Shown: positions 33,157-42,540 of the stretch, piece by piece | Position numbering within the stretch: the stretch's first letter is position 1 | Layout of the letters: each line of letters begins with the position of its first letter | Assembly (NCBI GenBank): GCA_021648145.1 | Contig: JAKITI010000009.1 | Coordinates: 50,118 to 114,117, forward strand | Direction: 5' to 3' | Length of the DNA: 64,000 nucleotides | From: Gammaproteobacteria bacterium | GTDB lineage: Bacteria > Pseudomonadota > Gammaproteobacteria > JAADGQ01 | Position numbers and translations under genes: made by a program | Notes under the pieces: generated by a model | Told to the model about the DNA's origin: nothing | Seen by the model: the letters and a program-made list of their open reading frames with translations, nothing else | Database searches by the model: none

Positions 33157-33471
33157 CTAACCAGCAGAAATACCGACGATATGCAACTCGGTATACCATT
33201 GGCGATGTCCCATCTGGGTACGCGAATGTTTACGGCGACGAAATTTAACGATTTTAATTTTTTTACCACGACCATGTTTCATCACAGTCGCTAATACCTT
33301 TCCACCGTCAACAAAAGGTGCGCCAACTTTTACATCATCACCATCGGCAACCATAAGCACCTGATCAATATCGATATTAACTCCTTCCTCGACATCAATT
33401 TTTTCTACTTTGATCGTATCCCCATTGGCAACGCGGTACTGTTTACCGCCGGTTTTGATTACCGCGTACAT
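33157..33471 (-). CDS. rplU: 50S ribosomal protein L21
   Basis: A 104-residue ribosomal protein ([20 protein letters not shown], then [23 protein letters not shown]). The start at 33471 is chosen because GGAG is well spaced before it and it gives the normal family length; a longer in-frame start at 33483 would put MENF ahead. It is the first gene of rplU-rpmA, divergent from ispB, the usual gammaproteobacterial layout. Confidence 0.97.
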   Translation of the reverse strand: MYAVIKTGGKQYRVANGDTIKVEKIDVEEGVNIDIDQVLMVADGDDVKVGAPFVDGGKVLATVMKHGRGKKIKIVKFRRRKHSRTQMGHRQWYTELHIVGISAG

Positions 33472-33551
33472 AAAATTCTCCAAATATTCTTTTGATCCAG
33501 ACGGACGGCAGTATGCAAAATGCCCTTGCCCGACCGTGAAACGAACGCGCG

Positions 33552-33580
33552 ATTCTACTCGCTATGGCTAACCAAATCAA
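33552..33580 (-). promoter_or_regulatory. rplU-rpmA promoter
   Basis: On the minus strand TTGATT (complement of 33575-33580), a 17-base spacer and TAGAAT (complement of 33552-33557) form a strong sigma-70 promoter about 80 bases before rplU. Confidence 0.65.
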
Positions 33581-33730
33581 ATTTGTTTATTTTCATGAAA
33601 AAACTTGTGTATGATGACCGTTCACTTCTACAATCACTACTGAGAATAATTTTATTAAAGTATTTAAATTAAACCAAAGTCTAGAGATATGCAGAAATCT
33701 TACTGTATAAAAGAACCCGATGCTGCTTAT

Positions 33731-34699
33731 ATGACTTTTGAAAGCATCAGATCGCTTGTCCTTGATGACATGAATACGGTTAACCTGATCATCAAAGACC
33801 GGCTCTCTTCTGAAGTCGTACTTGTCAACCAACTCGGCCAATACATTATAAGTAGTGGTGGTAAACGGCTTCGTCCATTATTAACACTGCTGAGTGCGGG
33901 TGCGGTCGGTTATCGGCAACAAGATCATATTAATCTTGCGGCAATCATTGAGTTTATTCATACCGCAACTCTGTTACATGATGATGTTGTTGATGCTTCT
34001 GAGTTGCGTCGCGGTAAAAAAACAGCAAACTCAGTATGGGGTAATGAAGCCAGCGTTCTAGTCGGTGATTTTCTCTATTCGCGCGCATTTCAGATGATGG
34101 TTGAAATCAAAAATCTGAAAGTGATGTCTATTTTGGCAGAAACCACTAATACCATTGCTGAAGGCGAAGTCATGCAACTGCTTAATTGCAATGATGCCAA
34201 CACAACAGAAGCAAGCTACCTGAAAGTCATTTACTCTAAAACAGCGAAACTATTCGAAGCAGCCGCACAATTAAGCGCTGTTGTGAATCACTCATCGAAA
34301 GAAGAAGAGAGTGCAATGGCAGACTATGGACGCTATTTAGGTACATCATTTCAGCTCATTGATGATGTGCTGGATTACAGTGCCTCTGCGGAAGAGATGG
34401 GGAAAAATGTAGGTGATGACCTTGCAGAGGGCAAACCTACGCTTCCCCTTATTTATGCAATGCGTAAAGGCACCCCTGAGCAGGTCGAAATTATTCGTCA
34501 TAGTATTGAACAGGGTGGCCTTGAAAATATAGATAGCGTAATGAGTGCAATCATATCGACAGGCGCATTGAAATACACAACTGATCTGGCCTGGAAAGAG
34601 TCTCAAAAAGCGATTGATGCACTCTCAATTATTCCTGAGTCTCCCTATAAACAAGCACTTATCTCCTTGGCTGAGTTTTCGGTAACACGCAGCAGCTAA
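33731..34699 (+). CDS. ispB: Octaprenyl diphosphate synthase
   Basis: A polyprenyl synthase of about 322 residues that builds the quinone side chain from farnesyl diphosphate and IPP. The first aspartate-rich motif is HDDVVDAS (DDVVD at about 84-88) and the second is LIDDVLDYSAS; GGKRLRPLL is near 43-51. An in-frame ATG at 33689 would add 14 residues, but the start at 33731 (MTFESIRSLVLDDM) aligns better with E. coli IspB in length and sequence, although neither has a strong ribosome-binding site. It is divergent from rplU. Confidence 0.93.
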   Translation: MTFESIRSLVLDDMNTVNLIIKDRLSSEVVLVNQLGQYIISSGGKRLRPLLTLLSAGAVGYRQQDHINLAAIIEFIHTATLLHDDVVDASELRRGKKTANSVWGNEASVLVGDFLYSRAFQMMVEIKNLKVMSILAETTNTIAEGEVMQLLNCNDANTTEASYLKVIYSKTAKLFEAAAQLSAVVNHSSKEEESAMADYGRYLGTSFQLIDDVLDYSASAEEMGKNVGDDLAEGKPTLPLIYAMRKGTPEQVEIIRHSIEQGGLENIDSVMSAIISTGALKYTTDLAWKESQKAIDALSIIPESPYKQALISLAEFSVTRSS

Positions 34700-34716
34700 T
34701 ATATACTCAACACGTA

Positions 34717-36972
34717 ATGGGTCACGCTGAAAAAAAGCAAAAAAACCCACTAACGATATTGCGTATTGCTGTTCCTGTTCCTTTATACTCTCTTTTTGAC
34801 TACCTTCCTCCAAAATCAGATGGCGCGATAGACTCAGGCTCCTGTGAGCTTCAACCGGGCATAAGAATTCGAATTCCATTCGGTCGCTCCGACCATATTG
34901 GCGTTTTAGTTGAGGTTTGCAAAAATAGTGTAAAACCTCAATATCGTCTGAAAGAGGCGATCGAGATATTAGATCAACAACCTGTTATATCCCATGATAT
35001 TTTTCAATTAAGCCGCTTCGCAGCCACTTATTATCACTACCCGCTTGGTGAAGTCATTAATAGCGCACTTCCGCCTCTGCTAAGGCAAGGAAAAGAGGCC
35101 GATTATAAAAATATTAATCACTGGAAACTAACGCTAACGGGCCTTAAGGTTGATATTGATGAGCTCAAACAAGCACCTCAACAGAAAATATTTCTAAAAC
35201 TATTCCAAAAACATAAACAAGGACTCAGTGCCCCTCAACTCTCAGAAGTGACTCAAAGTTGGCGGCGCATTATTAATATTTTTATTAATAATAGATGGCT
35301 GGAAGCGTGCAAAGCACCCACAGTAGCCTCTAGCCCTAAAACAAAAAAATTCAAAGAGTCATTACTTGAATTAAATCAAAATCAGCAGCAAGCGGTTCAA
35401 TCAGTCACAGAATCACTCTCAAAGTTTCAGACTTTTTTATTGGATGGCGTGACAGGAAGCGGTAAAACAGAGGTCTATTTTCGTATTATTGAAGCCGTCA
35501 TTCAAAAAAACCGTCAAGCGATGGTGTTAGTCCCTGAAATTGGTTTAACACCTCAACTGGTTGAGCGCTTTAAAGCACGTTTTTCTGTACCACTGGTCGT
35601 TGTTCATTCAGAAATAAGCAATCGGGAGCGTCTGAATGCCTGGTTACAGACAAAAGATGGTACGGCAGCGATTGTGATTGGAACACGTTCAGCACTATTC
35701 TTGCCGCTGCACGCTCCTGGTGTTTTTATTATTGACGAAGAACACGATATATCGTTTAAGCAGCAGGAGGGCTTTCGTTATCATGCGCGTGATGTTGCTG
35801 TCATGCGAGCAAGCCAAGCCAACGTACCTATCATATTAGGTTCAGCCACCCCGTCACTCGAGAGTTTGCGTAATGTGTTTTTGGGACGTTACCAATCTCT
35901 TAAATTGACAAAACGAGCCGGTAGCGCACAAAAACCAACGATAAAATTGCTGGATATTCGTAACCGTGCGATGGAAAGCAATTTATCTCTTTCGCTGCTG
36001 AAAGCCATTCGACATCACCTTGAAGCAGGTAATCAAGTCTTACTGTTTCTTAATCGACGTGGCTATGCACCGAGCGTAATTTGCCATACATGTGGCTGGG
36101 TTGCAGAGTGTCGACGCTGTGATGCCACCATGACTTTTCACCAAAATCGACTAAAGCTCTGCTGCCATCATTGTGGCTCACAACACCGTATGCCAACAAA
36201 CTGCCCAAAATGCCAGGAAACAAAGCTGATTTCACGGGGATATGGCACCGAGCGTGTCGAACAAATACTAAAGCAACACTTTCCTGATTATGGTATTGAG
36301 CGCATTGATCGTGACAGCACATCTCGTAAAGGAGCCATGGAACAGTGCCTGAAAAATATTCATGAAGGGCACAGCCAGTTATTGGTCGGAACCCAGATGC
36401 TAGCAAAAGGTCACCATTTTCCTAATGTCACTCTGGTCGGTATTATAGATGCGGATCAAGGACTCTTTGGTGTTGATTTTCGTGCGAGTGAGCGCATGGC
36501 GCAGCTCATTATTCAAGTAACAGGACGAGCTGGGCGGGAAGAAAAGCCGGGAGAAGTACTAATTCAAACTCATCACCCTGATCACCCACTGTTACAGGCA
36601 CTGATCCAGCAGGGATATCATGAATTTTCCAAGCTGGTGATGCAAGAGCGCTTCACAGCAGAACTCCCCCCTTATTGCAGTATGGCGTTGTTACGTGCAG
36701 AAGCAACAAACTCTAAACTTCCGAGCTTATTTTTAGAACAAGCAACCGAGTTGATTGACAGTAGTGAACATCAAAATATATTAATATTTGGCCCTGTGCC
36801 CGCCCCTATGGAGCGACGAGCCGGACGTTTCAGAGCGCAACTTATTTTACAATCCGTAGAGCGCGTTGATCTACACCGACTGCTCAAAATCTGGATACCC
36901 AAACTGGAAAAACTAAAGACTGCACGAAAAGTCAGGTGGTCATTAGATGTTGACCCAATGGATATGATTTAA
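34717..36972 (+). CDS. priA: Primosomal protein N' (replication restart helicase PriA)
   Basis: A 751-residue 3'-5' superfamily 2 helicase that recognises abandoned forks. An N-terminal DNA-binding domain (about 15-115: ILRIAVPVPLYSLFDYLP) precedes the helicase core with Walker A GVTGSGKT at 244-251, DEEH box FIIDEEHD and GSATPSL. Eight zinc-binding cysteines lie in the block CHTCGWVAECRRC to NCPKCQ, and the later helicase motif VTGRAGREEKPG is present. It starts 17 bases after ispB and is probably cotranscribed. Confidence 0.97.
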   Translation: MGHAEKKQKNPLTILRIAVPVPLYSLFDYLPPKSDGAIDSGSCELQPGIRIRIPFGRSDHIGVLVEVCKNSVKPQYRLKEAIEILDQQPVISHDIFQLSRFAATYYHYPLGEVINSALPPLLRQGKEADYKNINHWKLTLTGLKVDIDELKQAPQQKIFLKLFQKHKQGLSAPQLSEVTQSWRRIINIFINNRWLEACKAPTVASSPKTKKFKESLLELNQNQQQAVQSVTESLSKFQTFLLDGVTGSGKTEVYFRIIEAVIQKNRQAMVLVPEIGLTPQLVERFKARFSVPLVVVHSEISNRERLNAWLQTKDGTAAIVIGTRSALFLPLHAPGVFIIDEEHDISFKQQEGFRYHARDVAVMRASQANVPIILGSATPSLESLRNVFLGRYQSLKLTKRAGSAQKPTIKLLDIRNRAMESNLSLSLLKAIRHHLEAGNQVLLFLNRRGYAPSVICHTCGWVAECRRCDATMTFHQNRLKLCCHHCGSQHRMPTNCPKCQETKLISRGYGTERVEQILKQHFPDYGIERIDRDSTSRKGAMEQCLKNIHEGHSQLLVGTQMLAKGHHFPNVTLVGIIDADQGLFGVDFRASERMAQLIIQVTGRAGREEKPGEVLIQTHHPDHPLLQALIQQGYHEFSKLVMQERFTAELPPYCSMALLRAEATNSKLPSLFLEQATELIDSSEHQNILIFGPVPAPMERRAGRFRAQLILQSVERVDLHRLLKIWIPKLEKLKTARKVRWSLDVDPMDMI

Positions 36973-36982
36973 CCTTAAAGGG

Positions 36983-37471
36983 TCACCGCTTGCCTTTACC
37001 AAAAATATAGCGAGAAAGCTGAGCTTCATCATGACTGACACTACGAACCAGCTCATCCAGACTGACAATCGCATGTTCAAGCAAATTAACTGCAATATAG
37101 GGGTGCTCAACGCGTAAGCGATCATACATTGGGCGCGAAAGCTTCAATAATTGAGTCTGCTCTTTTTTAGCAACAATACGCAAGTCACGTGGTTTACGAT
37201 CAAAAAATGACATCTCACCAATCAGCTGCCCCTCTCCCATCGTGCCAACCTCAACCTCATTACCATGCTCTTCATGAAGTAGAGCCACTTTGCCATCAAC
37301 AACAAAATAGAGAGCATCCCCAACTTCGCCAATCTCGGCTATGATCTCTTTTTTATCACAAATAACGACCTCCATATACTCTAAAAGTGTTTGAACTTCT
37401 TTGATTGTAAGAGACTCACAGAGATACTGTTGATTGAGAATCTTTGTTAATTCGATTTGGCTGGGTGACAT
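36983..37471 (-). CDS. Cyclic-nucleotide-binding domain protein
   Basis: A 162-residue cytosolic protein with a single Crp-type cNMP-binding fold (about 30-140: EIIAEIGEVGDALYFVVDGKVALLH, GTMGEGQLIGEMSFFDRKPRDLRIVA) and no helix-turn-helix. The phosphate-binding cassette reads GEMSFFDRKPRDL, close to the canonical pattern, but binding cannot be assured. A TTG start at 37504 is possible, but AAGGAG nine bases before the ATG at 37471 decides the start. It converges with priA. Such stand-alone proteins often partner with another enzyme; none is obvious here. Confidence 0.8.
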   Translation of the reverse strand: MSPSQIELTKILNQQYLCESLTIKEVQTLLEYMEVVICDKKEIIAEIGEVGDALYFVVDGKVALLHEEHGNEVEVGTMGEGQLIGEMSFFDRKPRDLRIVAKKEQTQLLKLSRPMYDRLRVEHPYIAVNLLEHAIVSLDELVRSVSHDEAQLSRYIFGKGKR

Positions 37472-37594
37472 AGGTATATACTCCTTCAATCGTTTAATGC
37501 TCAAGTAGCGACGTTACACACAGAGTGGTGATAAATCAAACCGTTGTTTATTATTTTATTTTTACTGAATTATTGATCATATAGGAATCACAAG

Positions 37595-38230
37595 ATGCAA
37601 TTCTTAAAAAACAGAGTCTCTATTTTATGTTTGTTGCTAGTGCTACCCAGCACTTTATGGGCGAGTTACCAAGCGGGTGTAGACTATGAAATCATTAATC
37701 CTCCCATCCAAACAACAAGTGACAAAGGTCATATTGAAGTCATTGAAGCCTACTCTTATAGCTGCCCACACTGTTTTAAATTTCAACCTGATATTGAAGA
37801 GTGGCTGGAGGATAAGCCAGAAAATGTAAAATTCAGTCGCCTGCAAGTGATGTTCCGCCCTGAGTGGGAAAATTATGCAAAGCTTTATTACACTGCAGAA
37901 GCATTAGGCATTCTGGAGCAAGCCCACCAAGCTGCTTTTACTTATATTCATCAACGTAGAAAAGCACTGGATAATGAGTCACAAATTCAGAATTTTTTTG
38001 AAGAGCAAGGTATTGACACAGCCAAATTCAAAAAGGCCTTTAACTCATTTGGTGTTGCAAGCAAAACAAAAAGAGCGATTCAATTAGTCAAAAAATTGGG
38101 GGTTAAATCAACACCCACAATTGTGATCAATGGAAAATATCGTGTAGGACCCGGTAAAATTGGTGCTGAAAAAGTTTTTGAGGTGGTTGACTATCTGATT
38201 GCTAAAGAAAACAGACGGCTTCAAAAATGA
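37595..38230 (+). CDS. dsbA: Thiol:disulfide interchange protein DsbA
   Basis: A 211-residue periplasmic oxidase: signal peptide about 1-23 (cleavage near LWA/SY), thioredoxin fold with CPHC active site at 57-60 (EAYSYSCPHCFKF) and cis-proline loop STPTIVINGKYRVG. It introduces disulfides into exported proteins; LptD with its four cysteines is an expected client. Its stop overlaps the next gene's ATG by four bases (ATGA), linking it to an acetolactate-synthase-like gene. The partner DsbB is not in the window. Confidence 0.93.
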   Translation: MQFLKNRVSILCLLLVLPSTLWASYQAGVDYEIINPPIQTTSDKGHIEVIEAYSYSCPHCFKFQPDIEEWLEDKPENVKFSRLQVMFRPEWENYAKLYYTAEALGILEQAHQAAFTYIHQRRKALDNESQIQNFFEEQGIDTAKFKKAFNSFGVASKTKRAIQLVKKLGVKSTPTIVINGKYRVGPGKIGAEKVFEVVDYLIAKENRRLQK

Positions 38231-39861
38231 AAGCTGCAGAGCTGTTTATAAAAAACCTCGAAAATGAAGGTGTCGAGTATATATTTGGTATTCCCGGTGA
38301 AGAGAACCTGGCACTTATGGATGCACTGCTGGAGTCAGACATCCAGTTTATTACAACGCGTCATGAGCAAGGTGCGGCATTCATGGCGGATGTCTATGGA
38401 CGACTGACCGGACGGCCCGGTGTATGTTTAGCCACACTCGGGCCTGGTGCCACCAATCTGCTCACAGGCGTTGCCGATGCCAATATGGATTATGCACCCC
38501 TGATTGCTATTGCAGGCCAGGCTGGAACAGATCGTCTGCATAAAATTTCTCATCAGGTGCTCGATTTACAAAATATTTTTCGCCCCGTAACAAAATATTC
38601 CGCCCAACTTGTCTCCCCAAATATTATTTCAGAAGTGGTGCGTAAAGCATTTAAATTAGCACAAACAGAAAAAACTGGCGCCTGCTTTATCGAATTTCCT
38701 GAAAATATTGCGGACATGGAAGCGGATGATGTCATGCTGATTCCTGCTCACCAATCAAAAATGCCTGAACCCTCTGCTGATCGTGTGCAGCGTGCTGCAA
38801 AAATAATCTCAGAAGCACGTAACCCTTTAATTCTTGCCGGAAATGGAGTGATTAGAGGAAAAGCATCCACTCAGCTCGCTCATTTTGCAGAAAAATTAAA
38901 TATACCCGTTGCTAATACTTTTATGGCAAAAGGTGTGATTCCCTTTCAACACCCAATGGCTCTGGGCACTGCCGGTTTACAAACAAGAGACTATACCAGT
39001 TGTGGCTTTCAGGATGCGGATGTCATCATCTGTATTGGCTATGATCTCGTCGAATACCACCCTCATTTGTGGCATAAAACACGTGATCGCACGCTGATTC
39101 ATATTGATATGTCTCCGGCCGAGGTAGACTCCAGTTATGTTGTCAATATCGGTGTCGTCGGCAATATTGGTGACAGTTTAAATCGCATTGCAGACATAGC
39201 CAAACCTCAAAGTGGAGATTTGCACCGCCCACTGCGTGAAGCGTTGATCCATGAGATGAATCATCACTCCGATGACCTCTCATTTCCTGTAAAACCTCAA
39301 AAAATAATTTGGGATCTGCGCACAGCGCTCGACAAAAAAGATATTGTAATTTGTGATGTGGGCGCACATAAAATGTGGATGGCACGTATGTTTCGCTGCG
39401 AGCTTCCCAATACCTGCATTATCTCGAATGGCTTTGCCAGTATGGGTATTGCTGTACCAGGCACCATCGGTGCTCACCTAGCTTTCCCTGACCGTAAAAT
39501 AATTGCAGTCACAGGAGATGCTGGTTTTATGATGAACTCCCAAGAAATTGAAACCGCATTGCGTTATAAAATACCCATCGTCATACTCATCTGGAACGAT
39601 AGCAGCTACGGTTTGATTGAGTGGAAGCAGCGAAAAGCATATGGACGCATCAGCCACGTTAAATTTAATAACCCTGATTTTGTCACTTATGCAGAATCTT
39701 TTGGTGCAAAAGGTTATCGTGTTGAAAAAACCGAAGAGCTTTTGCCATTAATCAAACAAGCTTTGATGGACGATACTGTAAGCGTTATTGACTGCCCCGT
39801 AGATTACGGTGAAAACGCTAAACTTATGGAAATTATGGGAGAAACAGTTTGCCAAATATAA
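38227..39861 (+). CDS. Acetolactate synthase-like ThDP enzyme (AlsS type)
   Basis: A 544-residue thiamine-diphosphate enzyme of the acetolactate-synthase family. The pyrimidine domain has GIPGEENLALMDALLESDIQF and RHEQGAAFMADVYGRLTGRPGVC (catalytic Glu near 48), a central domain follows, and the PP domain has a metal-binding stretch GDAGFMMNSQEIETALR (from 430) and WNDSSYGLIEWKQ. GDAG replaces the usual GDGG/GDGS. No regulatory small subunit gene is adjacent and the sequence resembles catabolic AlsS-type enzymes, so pyruvate to acetolactate is likely but another 2-oxoacid reaction is possible. It is coupled to dsbA (ATGA) and overlaps the next gene by 13 bases. Confidence 0.85.
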   Translation: MKAAELFIKNLENEGVEYIFGIPGEENLALMDALLESDIQFITTRHEQGAAFMADVYGRLTGRPGVCLATLGPGATNLLTGVADANMDYAPLIAIAGQAGTDRLHKISHQVLDLQNIFRPVTKYSAQLVSPNIISEVVRKAFKLAQTEKTGACFIEFPENIADMEADDVMLIPAHQSKMPEPSADRVQRAAKIISEARNPLILAGNGVIRGKASTQLAHFAEKLNIPVANTFMAKGVIPFQHPMALGTAGLQTRDYTSCGFQDADVIICIGYDLVEYHPHLWHKTRDRTLIHIDMSPAEVDSSYVVNIGVVGNIGDSLNRIADIAKPQSGDLHRPLREALIHEMNHHSDDLSFPVKPQKIIWDLRTALDKKDIVICDVGAHKMWMARMFRCELPNTCIISNGFASMGIAVPGTIGAHLAFPDRKIIAVTGDAGFMMNSQEIETALRYKIPIVILIWNDSSYGLIEWKQRKAYGRISHVKFNNPDFVTYAESFGAKGYRVEKTEELLPLIKQALMDDTVSVIDCPVDYGENAKLMEIMGETVCQI

Positions 39862-40697
39862 GCTCAGGAAAGCACTCTTTTGATCTACAAAAGCCACCGA
39901 TGGATCGGTTATTTGAAACACCTACGCACAAAAAACCTATTAAGCAACTTAAACTATTGAGTTACAACATACAGGTTGGTATGGCTTCCAGTCGGTACAG
40001 ACACTATTTCACTCATAGCTGGAAGCATTTTCTGCCACATGCTAAAAACCTCGGTAACCTTGAACATATCGCCCACATGGTCAGTGAATTTGATCTAGTT
40101 GCATTACAGGAGGTGGATGCGGGCAGTATTCGGAGTCATGATATCAATCAGATCGAATTTTTGGCGCAGCGGGGGCACTTTCCTTTCTGGTACTATCAAA
40201 CAAACCGAAACTTAGGGCGTATTGCTCAAAATAGTAATGGTTTTCTGGCACGTATTCGCCCGACAAAAGTAGAAGAGCATAAACTCCCTGGTGTGATACG
40301 TGGACGCGGTGCCATCATTGCTCATTACGGTTTACCTGAACAACCTATGGTTATCGTTGTAGCTCACTTAGCGCTGGGTAAACGTACTCGCCAATTGCAA
40401 ATTGATTATCTGAGTGAGCTTGTTCAAGATTATGAGCATGTCGTTTTGATGGGGGATCTAAACTGTCAAGTAAATAGCAGTGAAATGGACAGTTTACTGA
40501 AAAAAACGCAGCTCTGTGTACCAGAGGTTCAACCAAAAACATTTCCCAGCTGGCGACCCACACGCAGCCTTGACCATATTTTAGTCACCCCATCACTTCA
40601 TTCAGGCCAACTGGAAGTCATTGACTTTAATATGTCAGACCACCTTCCTGTTGCCGTGGCCGTTAATATTCCCGAAACAGTTAAAATTCAGGCGTAG
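39849..40697 (+). CDS. Endonuclease/exonuclease/phosphatase family protein
   Basis: A 282-residue EEP-fold protein: LLSYNIQVG, LQEVDAGS (metal Glu), VVAHLALGKRTRQLQ, LMGDLNCQ and the final SDHLPV with the catalytic Asp-His. The active site looks complete, so a metal-dependent phosphodiesterase or nuclease activity is likely; substrate unknown. GGGAG just before the TTG at 39849 supports that start, giving a 13-base overlap with the preceding gene; a later ATG at 39900 has no ribosome-binding site. No signal peptide is seen. It is the third gene of the dsbA operon. Confidence 0.82.
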   Translation: MPNISSGKHSFDLQKPPMDRLFETPTHKKPIKQLKLLSYNIQVGMASSRYRHYFTHSWKHFLPHAKNLGNLEHIAHMVSEFDLVALQEVDAGSIRSHDINQIEFLAQRGHFPFWYYQTNRNLGRIAQNSNGFLARIRPTKVEEHKLPGVIRGRGAIIAHYGLPEQPMVIVVAHLALGKRTRQLQIDYLSELVQDYEHVVLMGDLNCQVNSSEMDSLLKKTQLCVPEVQPKTFPSWRPTRSLDHILVTPSLHSGQLEVIDFNMSDHLPVAVAVNIPETVKIQA

Positions 40698-40718
40698 AGC
40701 TTTAACTTTTAACTATCT

Positions 40719-40742
40719 CAGTGGGTGTGGATCCACCCACTG
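40719..40742. terminator. Terminator-like hairpin between convergent genes
   Basis: CAGTGGGTG (40719-40727) and CACCCACTG (40734-40742) form a perfect nine-base-pair stem with a six-base loop, between the convergent EEP and PAS-GGDEF genes. There is no clear T-run. Confidence 0.5.
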
Positions 40743-40755
40743 AATTAATCGAAAA

Positions 40756-41595
40756 TCAAGCCACCAATACTTGATGGTTTTCACTGATGGCATTTTTCAA
40801 AACATCTTCAGCGCGCTGTAACAGAGTTGTTACGTTATCACCTTTAACCCACATGGCAATACTGCAACATACAGAGATTGGTGCTTCCTGATCCGCATGA
40901 TTGACCTTTAAATCCTCAATAATACAGCAGAGCTTGATCGCAAGTTTTTCTGCGGAGTCACCCGAAGTTTCAGGCAAAACAAGCAAAAACTCTCCTCCTT
41001 CCAAATGCCCTATATGATCTGCCCAGCGCATTTTATCTTTCAATAAATAGCCCGCTGTGACTAATTCATGATCTGTTATTGATTGACTCTTTTGGCCACT
41101 CTGCAAGCGCATTCGTATAATGGAAAGATCATTCTCATAGCGACGGCTTCGTGATATGAGAGGCTCGAGTATTTTTTGCATACCACGACCATTCAGCAAG
41201 CCTGTCACAGGGTCATGTGTTGCCTTCTGCTTGAGGGTCTCTCTTAGTTTATTATAGTCAGCCTGAAATTGGTGTTCGGTTGTAACATCCAAATAATAAC
41301 GAATTGTTTCATTATCGTTTTTTGATTTTTCTTGCCAGCACTTCAACCAACACTCAGGACTATCAGAGGTTGATTCCAGACAAAAACTCTCTTTAAATGA
41401 AAAAATGTATTTATATTTTTTGCCTACAAAATCACCAGCTAACTGACCTATCAAGTCATGTTGATTAATATCAAACAACTTTTCAATGGTTTTATTTGCC
41501 CAAACAAGCCGTTCATTTTTATCAAAAATCAATATACCGATGGGCGCTGAATCAAGTGCAGCTCCCACTAATGACGCATTCAATTGCTGTGCCAT
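40756..41595 (-). CDS. PAS-GGDEF domain protein with degenerate signature
   Basis: A 279-residue protein. The PAS domain (about 8-115: SAPIGILIFDKNERLVWANKTIEKLFDINQ) is followed by a GGDEF-type domain (about 125-279) with HDPVTGLLNGRGMQ. The signature that should read RYGGDEF is HLEGGEF, so the G-G-D-E-F core is broken and diguanylate cyclase activity is doubtful; a sensory or GTP-binding role is possible. AGGGAGG spaced before the ATG at 41595 fixes the start; the longer frame to 41631 lacks one. No transmembrane segment is seen. It converges with the dsbA operon. Confidence 0.8.
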   Translation of the reverse strand: MAQQLNASLVGAALDSAPIGILIFDKNERLVWANKTIEKLFDINQHDLIGQLAGDFVGKKYKYIFSFKESFCLESTSDSPECWLKCWQEKSKNDNETIRYYLDVTTEHQFQADYNKLRETLKQKATHDPVTGLLNGRGMQKILEPLISRSRRYENDLSIIRMRLQSGQKSQSITDHELVTAGYLLKDKMRWADHIGHLEGGEFLLVLPETSGDSAEKLAIKLCCIIEDLKVNHADQEAPISVCCSIAMWVKGDNVTTLLQRAEDVLKNAISENHQVLVA

Positions 41596-41773
41596 AAACC
41601 CTCCCTTTTTGGATAATTTTAGGTGAAACATCCTTTGTTACTTTTTACATAAAAATATCCTGCGGCATAATAACAGCACGCTTAAACAATCACTTTAGTA
41701 ATTGATTTTTCTTATTAATCAAAGATACTTTTTAAAATCGTTTATTTTTGTAAAAGCGACTTTAAAAAGCATT

Positions 41774-42196
41774 TTAAAAGGGTTTTACAACCACCAAAAG
41801 AGTGATTACAACGAGGAATATCGTAGGTGCTTCATTAACCCAGCGATAGAATTTATGGTCTTTTTTATTTATATCCTCTCTAAAGTTTTTTACAATTGTT
41901 CCACAGTAATAGTGGTAGACAAATAACCCCAAGACTAAAGCCAGTTTCATATGTAGCCAGCCCATGTGGGCGTAACTCTGCCATGCATAAGAGTAGAGTA
42001 ACCACACGCCGAGTGCCGTCGTAATCACTGCACCAATGGTCATCATGATGTAAAGCTTGCGTTCCATCACTTTAAAGCGATCAGAACCCAGTTTGTCATC
42101 ACAACTTGCATGGTAGACAAATAACCGAGGCAGATAAAATAAGCCCGCAAACCAAGTCACCATGGCTATAATATGAAAAGCTTTAACCCAAAGCAT
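41774..42196 (-). CDS. hemJ: Protoporphyrinogen oxidase HemJ-like
   Basis: A 140-residue membrane protein with four hydrophobic segments. It shows the HemJ/UPF0093 pattern: KAFHIIAMVTWFAGLFYLPRLFVYHA at the start, ERKLYIMMTIGA in the middle and a second histidine block in GWLHMKLALVLGLFVYHYYC. The family oxidises protoporphyrinogen IX to protoporphyrin IX in haem synthesis in bacteria lacking HemG and HemY. Length is typical. It stands alone, with no haem genes nearby. Confidence 0.88.
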   Translation of the reverse strand: MLWVKAFHIIAMVTWFAGLFYLPRLFVYHASCDDKLGSDRFKVMERKLYIMMTIGAVITTALGVWLLYSYAWQSYAHMGWLHMKLALVLGLFVYHYYCGTIVKNFREDINKKDHKFYRWVNEAPTIFLVVITLLVVVKPF

Positions 42197-42369
42197 TGTT
42201 AATGTCGCTTATTATTTTAGATGTTTTTTGACATTTTGCCTTGAAGTGGGTCAAATTGCACGCTCTGATTTAATTGACTAAACATAACGCCGTTCCCACT
42301 TGATATATCCAACGCCATGCTCATTGGCCGCCCGAAGGGGCTTTTTTTTGTGTAATATGGAGCTACTTG

Positions 42370-42537
42370 TTAGCTCTTTTTAGTTTTATTTGGCTTATTG
42401 AATATTTTTTTAAATACAAGCTCTGGGTTTTCTTTATCTACAACTACCTCAGCTGATCGCTCTATTATTTTGCTCCAGTTTGTCTTTCCTATGTGCTTGT
42501 GTCCTTTTATATGGTTTTTAATAACTTCATTTTTCAT
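42370..42537 (-). CDS. Small hypothetical protein, third gene of the BrnT module
   Basis: A 55-residue basic protein (MKNEVIKNHIKGHKHIGKTNW to FKKIFNKPNKTKKS) whose ATG lies three bases after the stop of the preceding antitoxin-like gene, suggesting coupled translation. It has no recognised domain. Codon use is the same AT-rich type as the module. It may be a second antitoxin, a fragment split from a longer antitoxin, or unrelated. Confidence 0.5.
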   Translation of the reverse strand: MKNEVIKNHIKGHKHIGKTNWSKIIERSAEVVVDKENPELVFKKIFNKPNKTKKS

Positions 42538-42540
42538 GAT

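Noticed and set aside
42330..42349. GCCC-GAAG-GGGC followed by eight T as a terminator
   Set aside because: Only four base pairs, and no + strand gene ends just before it; in the direction of the TA operon there is no T-run.
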